Below are positions 25,072 to 30,837 of a stretch of DNA of 64,000 nt, in pieces. The first letter of the stretch is position 1; each line of letters starts with the position of its first letter. A program made the translations under genes and the position numbers. The stretch lies in assembly GCA_028673005.1 (NCBI GenBank), contig CM054116.1:35064854-35128853 (forward strand), given 5' to 3'. The notes beneath the pieces were generated by a model that saw only the letters and a program-made list of their open reading frames with translations, did not search any database and was not told the DNA's origin. This stretch comes from Tanypteryx hageni (Eukaryota > Arthropoda > Insecta > Odonata > Petaluridae).

Positions 25072-28000
25072 AAAAGGAAAGTCGAATATTTTTATTATTA
25101 TTTGAGATAACACAGTTAAAAATATGATATCTTCTGAAGGCTTTTAAGTTTTAGTTAATCGAGATAATAAATTTCTACATGCCTTTAATTGTTGTTTTTA
25201 ATCAATCTAATTCTGCGTTCAAATTCTGAAAATTCATTTTCCAACACAGCTGTAGGGATGGATAAGGCAGCATCACATATACGAAGCTTTAGTTACTCAA
25301 GATCCCGTGGTTTTTAATGGTAGACTTTTGCTTTCAGAAAGCTCCAAAGAGAAAAGTTAAAAGGGGTTAAACCGGGGGAGCGAGGAGGCCATTTTGTAAG
25401 TCCTCTATCAATCCAACGCTCAGGAAAGGTGTCGTTTAAAAATGTTCTAAGATTTCGTGCAAAGGTGCTCCATGTTAGAAAATACTTCGTTGCAACTGTC
25501 CGGGAGTTACTTGCAATTGTGGAATAAAAACTCTTTAAGCATGTTCACGTATGAATTGCCGGTCACGGTTTGCTCTTTAAAAAAATAAGATCCATAGATA
25601 CGAGAATGTAAAGCATACAAGACGTTTACTTTAACGTGATTCCTCTTCCTAAAGGTTAAATGTAAGAATGAACCTTACGATCCAAATTTCGTCCGAATAA
25701 AGACGATTATCTATCTCTCTCGTATTCATAGATTTTATGTCGATTTTGATAAACCCAAATCCTACAGTTTTGGCGTTTTACTTTGCTTAATGTATATTTT
25801 AATTTTATAATTTAATTAATTTAATTTTAATTTTAACCAATTCTTCACAAGTGCTTACTCTGCTTCCATAATCTTCCTCTGAATTTTATGAACTACCTGC
25901 TTTTTGTAGTCTTTGAACTCCAATTCACTCTGAAAGATGCTATGTACAGAGGAGCACATGATATTTAACTCAGCTTATCCTCTCCTAGTGGACTTGTTAG
26001 GTCTTCTTGTGCATGATTCAAGAACTTTGTTCATTCTTTTAAGAGATTTCTTCGGCGTCATGGGAGATGTGTCTTTCAGTACACTTCCATTTTTCTCAAA
26101 TATACCATCTTTGTATGCTATGTCTTTCAGGTGCTGGTTTGTTCAATTCAAGTGAAAAGCGTCTCTAGACAGGAACAATCGAACCACCTTCATGCAAAAT
26201 TTTCACCATTTTTGCTTTCTCTTCAGGAGATGTCATCTTACTCAAAATCAGAATCATAAAACAAACAGCTCTGTAAAAACTTTAAATTCAGTTTGATCAG
26301 ATTGTTGCTAGATATTTTCGATACCTACCTAAACTAAAAGACAATCGCTCACTATATCTCCCTCTCCCCTTCCCTGGTAAAATATACTTCCTAGTTTCAT
26401 CTCGGCCTAATAATGACCATTATCTATCTCTCCCTCTCCTCCTTTGTCTACCTCCCTCTATCTCCCTTTATCTCTCTCTTCCTCACTATATCTCCCTCCC
26501 TCTCCCCTTCTCTGAAAAAAATAGACTTCCTAGTCTCAATCTCGCCCTAATAATGACCATTATCTATCTCTCCCTCTCCTCATCTCCCTCCTTCTCTGTC
26601 TCCCTCTCTCTCTCCTCTCTCACTCCCTATCTCTCCCCCATGTCTCTCATCCTCTCTCATTCTTTCTTTCTTCCTCTCTCCTTCTCTCTCACGTGTTAAA
26701 ATATTCAAAGTACGCTTTCCTTACGAATATAGTAAGGTTTGAGTACAGTTTACTAGGTAAACCCATTCCTATAATTCAATCCCATGAAGATATTGGAGTG
26801 ATTTTTGATGCTAAATTAAATTTTTCCCAACCCATCGAGAAGATTTCTGCGAAAGCGATGTCTTTACTTGGTGTTCTCTACAGATTCACTGAAATTTCCA
26901 ATCCGTTAGCTCTTAAGACATTCTTTAATGGCTGTGTTGCTCCCATACTAAATTACTGCTCTCCTATTTGGTCCACTGCTGCTCCTTCAAACATAAAACG
27001 GCTTGACTCTGTACTAAAGTTTCTTCTACACCATAGTTCGACATCGCATAATCATCTTATTACGGATCTTAATTACCTTCATTCTCTCATCAATGGTTTC
27101 TATCGCTCCCCTATACTTTCATCCTATTTTTCTCTCCGTGTTCCATCTCACTCCACTCGCCTTCAAAATCTTTTTCATTTACCAAAATTTCGACTTTCCG
27201 TCTCCCAACGCTCTCTCTCTCTCTTACCGCCTCCCGTTTGCATATAATTCCTTATTGGCTTCACGTCCGAATCTTGACATTTTCTCAACTACTTCTTTCC
27301 TTAATCAACTACCTACTACGTAATCCTACATTTCCCACATTTCTGGGGCTGTTTTGTTATGATCATTTCAATTGTTGTTAATGTTATTGTCTCGTATTTA
27401 TTATAGTTATTTATTTTAATGTTATATTATTTGTTACAGTTATGTTTCAATGTAATGGGACCTCTTCTTCTTATTGTTACGTCACATATTTTAATAGAAT
27501 GATCTAACCAACTGTATTATCTAGTATTGAAATTATTAATTGCATCATGGTATATAATTTTCATAATTTAGCGACGTGATCGAATTTCCACTGTAAATCA
27601 GCTGTGTAAATTTAGTCATCCATTTTGGGTTTTCCAATTACTTGTTCACAAAGAAAAATTTAAATTCCGAAAAATACGACACAATGCCTATTATGATTTC
27701 TCTCTATTTGATTATTTTCAGTAATTGATTTGTCTGCGGTTCCAAAATATGAATAAATGTATATTAACGAATTTTTAAAGTTACCAACATGACGCACTAG
27801 AGAAAAACCGTTTCTCCTATGCATTCCTCCCAATACTCGTGAAATCACGTTGGTTTTGACCGACACGAAAGTGCGTCACTTTTTCCAGACTAATTGATAA
27901 GCATTCGTTGTTTATCTGCCCCCCTTTACTCATTTACTTTCCACCGAGCAGGGTCACCGCGACGGTGGTGTACTACGGCCTCTCCCTCGGATCCGTGAGC

Positions 28001-30837
28001 CTTTCCGGAAACAAGTACATGAACTTCGCGATGGCGACATTTGCCGAAATCCCCGGATCTCTCCTCATGCTGCCGTTAATCGAGCGGATAGGGAGAAGGC
28101 CCTCCTTGGCCATCTCCTTCATCTTCTCTGCGATAACGTGCATTGCAGTGCCATTCTCGCCGACCATCGGTGAGCCATTAAAGGCCATTGACGGCCCTGG
28201 TAGAGGGATGGCTAGCGCGTCTGGCTCCCAATGCCAGGGTCGCGGGTTCCAATCCCGCCTTGGTCATGGATGTTTGTGATTGTATATGTTAGAGTTATTA
28301 ATAATTCTATTAAAATACATGTAATTGGGGTTAACCTGTATGTATTAAATAAATTATTATTATTATTAGCGAAGGCGAATCGCTCGTGGGATTGCTTCGA
28401 CCGAAACGTTGGGACAAGGAACCCTGGGCGGCGGCCGCGCCCACTAGCTGTTTCTTCAGTTAATCGACTTCGACGGAAATGTTTCCTATTCGAGAAATAT
28501 TGACGATCGTTTCTGTGCCCTGCGGCAACGGAAATACTAACTAATAGCTCGTTTGAATCTACAAATCCCGACGGGCGTTCGAGTTTCATCGCGATCGGCT
28601 CGGTTAAAAATGGTATATTTTTTATTGATTTGATTAAGACGTTCGTGATTCACTTTGATCTGTCCTGCCTGTTACGTTTGAAGCGATTGTTGCGTTAAGG
28701 ATAAATTATATGTTATGGAAGACGGTAATAATGGAATTAACGAAATTACATCGAAAATTATGAAATCGATTTGGTTTACTGCTTTCGCAAGACATAAATA
28801 ATATTATGGAATGTGCAAAAAAAGGCATTTTTGTTTAGAGACATATCATCCGGATATATCGCTTAACTATAAAATGCTTGTTCTCTTGGTCACCTGGTCA
28901 TTCTGTCCGTAACGCCCAATATCTCAGCCGTTTCTTCAGCCAGTTCAATCAAATTTGGTAGGATTACTATAAATTTATAATAAAATGGTCTAATTTGTTT
29001 TTTATATTGTTTGATTACAAAGCCCGTTTTAAACGAGCTAAATTATCTAGTAGATATATAAAGCATCTGGTAGAATATTCATCATGGAAATTATGTGTAA
29101 ATTCATTTTGTTACACCTGGGTGGAGTCAAAGTATCTAGAACTTGATGAAAATTGGTGCACAGATAAAATTAAACATAATTTTACTAAATTTGGATAAAT
29201 ATATTTCCTTTCCTAGAAATTTAATCAAGTTTACCAGAAAAACTTCATTCTAACTATTGCTACTTACTATTGGTTCATAAATCCCAAATTTTTGTCATCT
29301 CAGGTTATATTTGGCATTTACCAGCAAGGATTTGGATTCTATTTGAACGTGTCTAATTTTCATTAATGATATTTTATTTATTTATTTAAACTAAGAAATA
29401 TATAGGTAAATTAATTATATTATATTTACGTAAATTACAGTGATTTTAAAGCATTTTTCATTAATTAATGCATAGGTGGTCGCCAATGGTTCTCGCTCAC
29501 TGTATTCCTCTTGGGAAAGGCATGCATCTCAATGGCATTCAACATCCTCTACACGTACTCCGCTGAGATGTTTCCAACTAACCTGAGAAGTTCTTTACTC
29601 TCTCTCTGCTCGACCTGTGGACGAATCGGATCCATGCTAGCACCTCAAGCACCTTTGCTGGTGAGTTACAGTTGTTATTTCGGCATCAACTGCACTAAGC
29701 CATGGGGAAAAAATTAAACGTTAATCGTTTTCGCTACTTAAATATTATTGTTCAATATAGATTTATAAGGAAAACATGCAGAATTAATCGTTATCGAATC
29801 TTGAAGAAATTTATGGTCAACGGTATTAGTCGTATTACACTCCGGCCAAATAACTAAATGCTAATTTTTCCGCCGCTCAAATATTATTCTTGAAATAAGT
29901 GAATAACAATGGCGTACTGAATTAATTGTTTAGCTCAATTTCAAAGTGAAAAACATAAAGTTTTCCAATTTATCACGTCGGGCGCAAAAATGAAGTAAAG
30001 AATTAAATATTAATCGCTTGCGCCGAGGAAAGTTTTTCGTTAGCATAAATTAAAATGGGACATGTTGAATTAATTATCCCGGATATTTCAAAAGTAACAC
30101 CCTATCAATAAACTGAGCACTTTTAAAATTCTCGTAGTTAAGTCTAACATGCTTGAATTTACTCTTAATCTTACCAGCAAAACTCGAGGCCTCTAAACAA
30201 GCGGAATTCTGGAATAATTTTAAACTTCAACAGCTGAGGTGAAATTGTGAGCGCGGTTTAACTAAGTTGCGGTCTCCCAGACCGCTATTGTCTTTTATTA
30301 TTATTTATTCGCTAGCTATATCTACAATTGGATTTTTCGTGTTTAATATTGTCATGAGGGTTAAGAGGTAATCAAAAGAAAAAAACTTTATCTTCACCTT
30401 CTTACTTATTTATAAAATGTAAACTAGCGGGGTAATTTGACACTATAACCTAAGTGGTGTCTCACAGACCGCACCTCAGTAACTAAAGGTTAATCAAAAT
30501 CATTCATGTAAATGTGCATCATATGGCGCTTTAACTTCTACAACCTCCTACGCATTCTGCTGCTGTGTATTCGGTTATAGGACCCAAATTTAAATCTACT
30601 CTGGGACCTTGGTTTGGCGGGTTTGATAATGATTCATGAAGTTTATTAAAACCTTGCTGCCTTCCACAGGCCATTTACGGCGCATACCTCCCTTACGTGG
30701 TATTCGGAGGGAGTTCCCTGGTGGCAGGGAGCCTATCCTTCTTTCTCCCGGAGACGAGGCGGACCAAGTTGCCAGGCACGGTGAAAGAGGCGGAGGAGCT
30801 GGGAAGAAAGCCAGAGAGGACGCTGCCACTGAGCTGA
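7721..30837 (+). CDS. SLC22-type organic cation transporter, 9 exons, N-terminus missing
   Basis: This is a plasma-membrane transporter of the SLC22 branch of the major facilitator superfamily, whose members move organic cations, carnitine-like zwitterions or anions; the substrate cannot be read from sequence. Coding exons are 7,721-7,958, 12,844-12,950, 15,273-15,427, 18,896-19,064, 19,438-19,609, 20,598-20,704, 27,952-28,169, 29,476-29,660 and 30,670-30,837, together 1,519 nt. All introns are GT..AG and phases match at all eight junctions. Diagnostic features in order are a cysteine-rich extracellular loop with NGS, NTT and NLT glycosylation sequons, LLSDRFGRR spanning the exon 2/3 join, LELVGSSRRG, PESVRW, VYYGLSL with GNKYMN, ERIGRRP, YSAEMFPTNLRSS and LPETRRTKLPGT. 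SLC22 proteins are about 550 residues; this gives about 505, so the cytoplasmic N-terminus and membrane segment 1 lie on an unseen upstream exon. No stop or frameshift interrupts it. Confidence 0.93.
9255..9502. repeat. CCCTCT microsatellite/polypyrimidine array
   Basis: About 250 bp of imperfect (CCCTCT)n and (CCCT)n lie in the first visible intron, with pyrimidines on the plus (transcribed-sense) strand. Single-base interruptions occur throughout. Open frames on both strands across it are low-complexity artefacts. Such a tract can form triplex-type DNA, but nothing in the sequence proves a function. Confidence 0.95.
10122..10370 (+). mobile_element. hAT-type repeat fragment, left end only
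   Basis: The sequence CAGTGGTTCTTAACCTTTTTT followed by GGCTGCGACCCC has the form of a Charlie-like hAT terminal repeat and subterminal region. I do not find the matching inverted end (which would finish in CCACTG) before the next element at 10,861, although GTGTCGTGACCC near 10,350 looks like a decayed subterminal piece. Treat the right boundary as approximate. Confidence 0.5.
10861..11709 (-). mobile_element. Internally deleted hAT transposon
   Basis: The left end is TAGGGCTTCCAA and the right end, read inward, TAGGGCTACCAA. The flanks ATCAGAAC (10,853-10,860) and CTCAGAAC (11,710-11,717) form an 8-bp target duplication with one mismatch, the length produced by hAT transposases. CCGGTTAA/TTAACCGG repeats sit near both ends. 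At 849 bp it is too short for a transposase gene, but the last part of one survives on the minus strand. Confidence 0.75.
11218..11400 (-). pseudogene. hAT transposase C-terminal dimerisation domain remnant
   Basis: The minus-strand frame ending at 11,218 carries STDSERVISVADSFSTKIRSS and then ALVFLKYYF, matching the hATC pattern (SxSERxFSxAGxxxTxxRSxL...LxFLxxxF). Upstream of about 11,400 the frame continues to 11,532 without recognisable transposase motifs. The catalytic domain is absent, so this is what remains after internal deletion of the surrounding element. Confidence 0.65.
12575..12730 (-). repeat. Dispersed repeat family B, copy 2
   Basis: This is the reverse-strand counterpart of 5,549-5,705. 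Read on the minus strand it gives TTTACTTTCTCTA, GTATTGTTTTCA, GAGATTTCAACGGAAATACA, CATGTTTTAAG, CCCCTGAACACGTTT and a TGTGTGTGTCTGTCT run. It lies in the first visible intron of the transporter, near the exon 2 acceptor. Confidence 0.7.
12844..12950 (+). CDS. Transporter exon 2: membrane segment 2
   Basis: The exon follows TTTCAG and precedes GTGAGT. It opens with FNLTC, the end of the extracellular loop (an N-glycosylation sequon and the sixth loop cysteine), then a hydrophobic helix with NNLGQFFG and ends in LLSD plus two bases of an arginine codon. The next exon supplies the third base and continues FGRR, rebuilding the conserved DRFGRR loop between helices 2 and 3. Confidence 0.9.
13195..14533. 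mobile_element. Modular foldback element
   Basis: A 1.3-kb inverted-repeat structure fills the middle of intron 2. The order is P (about 13,212-13,407), U (13,408-13,572), M1 (13,573-13,667), U (13,673-13,845), M2 (13,846-13,924), inverted U (13,925-14,087) and inverted P (14,088-14,500). U units share TGACGAGAATG, TTTAACACTGTGCG, TTAAGGAAGTTGA and CCACATTTAAACGC. The M modules are bounded by GAGGCGAC and its inverse, and M2 is M1 in opposite orientation with about 16 bp missing. The right P arm holds about 230 bp (roughly 14,185-14,415) absent from the left. The first U lacks 8 bp (CATCTCTG) present in the others. No transposase is encoded; open frames here are shadows. The outer ends and target duplication are not resolved. 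The class is unknown to me. Confidence 0.8.
15273..15427 (+). CDS. Transporter exon 3: helices 3 and 4
   Basis: It follows TTTCCTCCCCAG and precedes GTGAGC. The first base completes the arginine of DRFGRR. The rest codes for FGRRTVMVSAM, a hydrophobic helix, the short SFAPNYPTF linker and a second helix ending FPAAFIL, then one base of a glycine or alanine codon that is finished (as alanine) by exon 4. Confidence 0.9.
15604..15800. mobile_element. MITE with 29-bp inverted ends
   Basis: The 29 bases at 15,604-15,632 and 15,772-15,800 are inverted copies of each other with one mismatch; both start GTACAGATCTATTGAAAGC when read inward. Inside, GAAGAGTC and GACTCTTC pair as well, so the whole 197 bp can fold into a long hairpin. 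I do not see a clear target duplication (flanks AAAG and AGGT), so the superfamily is unassigned. It lies in intron 3, 177 bp after the exon 3 donor. Confidence 0.65.
16305..16580 (+). repeat. Dispersed repeat family A, plus-strand copy
   Basis: It shares, in the same order, the blocks TAGGCT, TGAACC, TTTTCATGAAACTTGGT, CGCAAAGATTGAAGTCCCG, TTCGATTC, AGGAACT and CGTGCAG with the minus-strand sequence at 41,790-42,058. The GTTTCGATTCC/GGTTCGATTCT block resembles an RNA polymerase III B box. A microsatellite-like TGTGTGTATGTGTGTGG replaces the CTGTCTGTCTGTCCGT run of the other copy. Confidence 0.7.
17472..18432 (+). mobile_element. CR1-like LINE, copy 1, 5'-truncated
   Basis: This 5'-truncated non-LTR retrotransposon starts directly after an (ATT)n run at 17,453-17,471, covers the second half of the reverse transcriptase and ends in a 3' UTR with CACCCCCTGCCATCCACCG and a (TGTAGA)n tail at about 18,406-18,432. 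The 3' UTR and tail are shared with the copies at 23,006 and 36,784. It lies in intron 3 in the same orientation as the transporter. No confident target duplication was found. Confidence 0.85.
17483..18334 (+). pseudogene. CR1-like reverse transcriptase C-terminal fragment (copy 1)
   Basis: The open frame begins within the EVVSGVPQGSVIGPLLF block and carries the intact catalytic LFADDTVIY, then the KYLGV and WDTHIRR blocks, LVRPQVEYASAVWDP and a long C-terminal region ending PRTIRDHNRKR. It is uninterrupted over 283 codons but lacks the endonuclease and the first reverse transcriptase motifs. It differs at many residues from copies 2 and 3, which are almost identical to each other, so it is either a different subfamily or an older insertion. 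Confidence 0.85.
18896..19064 (+). CDS. Transporter exon 4: helices 5 and 6
   Basis: It follows TTATGAAG and precedes GTAAGT. It codes for LELVGSSRRGLG, the conserved glutamate/arginine loop after helix 4, a hydrophobic helix with NLTYTLGVGY, then ALPNWRHM and the helix 6 segment ending VSYF, with two bases of a tryptophan codon completed by exon 5. The acceptor lacks a strong pyrimidine tract directly beside it, but TTTTTTTGTCC lies just upstream and the frame agreement is exact. Confidence 0.88.
19438..19609 (+). CDS. Transporter exon 5: PESVRW and start of the central cytoplasmic loop
   Basis: It follows CAACAG and precedes GTGAGT. The exon begins by completing a tryptophan codon, then reads IVPESVRWMMSNGR, matching the PESxRWL...GR motif after helix 6 of SLC22 proteins. 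The remainder is a hydrophilic, charged stretch of the large intracellular loop (KIGNTEESS), where regulatory phosphorylation occurs in characterised relatives. It ends on a complete codon. Confidence 0.92.
19785..19826. repeat. (TA)n microsatellite
   Basis: About 20 TA dinucleotides in intron 5, shortly after exon 5. The open frame across it, giving a run of YI residues, is not coding. Confidence 0.95.
20598..20704 (+). CDS. Transporter exon 6: end of the cytoplasmic loop, start of helix 7
   Basis: It follows TTATTGCTCAG and precedes GTAAGT. Starting at phase 0 it codes for VDTDAG, then GLREIVTSKRLVLHLAINCVC and two bases of a tryptophan codon. Exon 7 starts with G and so restores W. The preceding intron is 988 bp; the following one, 7.2 kb, is the largest in the gene and is packed with transposon remains. 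Confidence 0.88.
22163..22710. repeat. Four diverged tandem units of about 147 bp
   Basis: Unit starts fall at about 22,163, 22,311, 22,456 and 22,601. Units share a start of the type GCACTTCCAGATGAGCTGGAG, a GAAATTTT..TAGGTAGTATTTTG segment and an end GCGGACG.TAAAAAT.TT followed by AATTGTTTAAACAAATT. Similarity is clear by landmark order but sequence divergence is high. It lies in the 7.2-kb intron 6. Confidence 0.6.
23006..24063 (+). mobile_element. CR1-like LINE, copy 2, 5'-truncated
   Basis: It is nearly identical to the last 1.06 kb of the copy at 36,784-39,169, from the AAG-TTGTTATTAAAATT block to the 3' UTR and the short TGTAGATGTAGATGTA tail. Its 5' truncation coincides with the point where copy 3 has a small deletion after the FRKAFDK motif. 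It is in intron 6, same orientation as the gene. I could not identify a target duplication. Confidence 0.85.
23038..23969 (+). pseudogene. CR1-like reverse transcriptase fragment (copy 2), three lesions
   Basis: Compared with copy 3 the frame has a TAG at 23,109-23,111 where copy 3 has AAG, and a TAA at 23,184-23,186 where copy 3 has TAT in LLYINDI. After that the frame stays open from 23,187 to 23,969. The catalytic box reads LFADETVVY instead of LFADDTVVY, replacing the second catalytic aspartate by glutamate. The remainder (KYLGVSLNRDLSWD, RRVIGAANKKLAFV, LVRPQMEYAAAVW) matches copy 3 almost residue for residue. Confidence 0.85.
24817..26236 (-). pseudogene. Tc1/mariner-like transposase, heavily decayed
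   Basis: Read on the minus strand from the ATG at 26,236, the frame begins MTSPEEKAKMVKILHEGG, an N-terminal helix-turn-helix of the type found in a common arthropod DDE transposase group, followed by segments resembling SIQRWY and FEKNGSVLKDTSP in shifted frames. Further on come TVTGNSYVNMLKEFLF (about 25,540-25,590), ARNLRTFLNDTFPERWIDRG and WPPRSPGLTPFNFSLW (about 25,345-25,395), the end of the catalytic domain. At least a dozen stops and several frameshifts interrupt it. GTGTGTCCCAAAATGA near 24,819 may be the 3' terminal repeat; I could not find its partner. Confidence 0.7.
25004..25070. repeat. (AAAT)n followed by (TA)n microsatellite
   Basis: Seven or so AAAT units run into about 20 TA units, inside the 3' region of the decayed Tc1/mariner-like element. 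Confidence 0.95.
26390..26690. repeat. CT-rich low-complexity tract
   Basis: About 300 bp of CTCTCCCTCT-type sequence with pyrimidines on the plus strand. It includes an internal duplication: TTCCTAGT.TCA.TCTCG.CCTAATAATGACCATTATCTATCTCTCCCTCTCC occurs at about 26,389 and again at about 26,527. A LINE fragment begins immediately at its right edge. Confidence 0.9.
26693..27323 (+). pseudogene. LINE ORF2 C-terminal fragment
   Basis: The frame from 26,693 to 27,247 contains DIGVIFDAKLNFSQPIEKI, LGVLYRF and ILNYCSPIWSTAAPSNIKRL, which are the post-catalytic blocks of a non-LTR reverse transcriptase of the Jockey/I/R1 type. The family similarity appears to continue in another frame to a stop at about 27,323 (YRLPFAYNSL), implying a frameshift near 27,230. 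The catalytic domain is missing. It is distinct from both the Jockey-like copy at 2,613 and the CR1-like copies. Confidence 0.7.
27952..28169 (+). CDS. Transporter exon 7: helices 7 to 9
   Basis: It follows CACCGAGCAG and precedes GTGAGC. It codes for VTATVVYYGLSLGSV, SGNKYMNF, FAEIPGSLL and ERIGRRP, which together are the best family signature in the gene: the YYGL helix 7 motif, the GNxYxN loop, the ExP motif and the second MFS GRR loop. It ends one base into a codon completed by exon 8. It is visibly more GC-rich than the flanking introns. Confidence 0.95.
28190..28369 (+). mobile_element. tRNA-derived SINE
   Basis: A pol III A box (TGGCTAGCGCGTCTGG, 28,209-28,224) and B box (GGTTCCAATCC, 28,245-28,255) are correctly spaced. 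The anticodon arm folds (CTGGC, 7-base loop, GCCAG; 28,221-28,237) and so does the T arm (GCGGG, TTCCAAT, CCCGC; 28,242-28,258). A non-tRNA body follows and the element ends in (ATT)n at about 28,350-28,368. It starts about 20 bp downstream of the exon 7 splice donor. Confidence 0.8.
29476..29660 (+). CDS. Transporter exon 8: helix 10 and the AEMFPTNLRS loop
   Basis: It follows AATGCATAG and precedes GTGAGT. It codes for GRQWFSLTVFLLGKA, then a helix ending NILYTYSAEMFPTNLRSS, the conserved YxxElfPTxxR motif of SLC22 proteins, and the start of helix 11, ending on a complete codon after APLL. Confidence 0.94.
30670..30837 (+). CDS. Transporter exon 9: last helices, C-terminal tail and stop
   Basis: It follows CCTTCCACAG. 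It codes for the last membrane helix, then LPETRRTKLPGTVKEAEELG, the conserved LPET...LPxTxxEAE tail, and a short cytoplasmic end RTLPLS before TGA at 30,835-30,837. I see no unambiguous AATAAA within the next few hundred bases, so the 3' end of the transcript is not placed. Confidence 0.95.
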   Translation, partial: AIYGAYLPYVVFGGSSLVAGSLSFFLPETRRTKLPGTVKEAEELGRKPERTLPLS

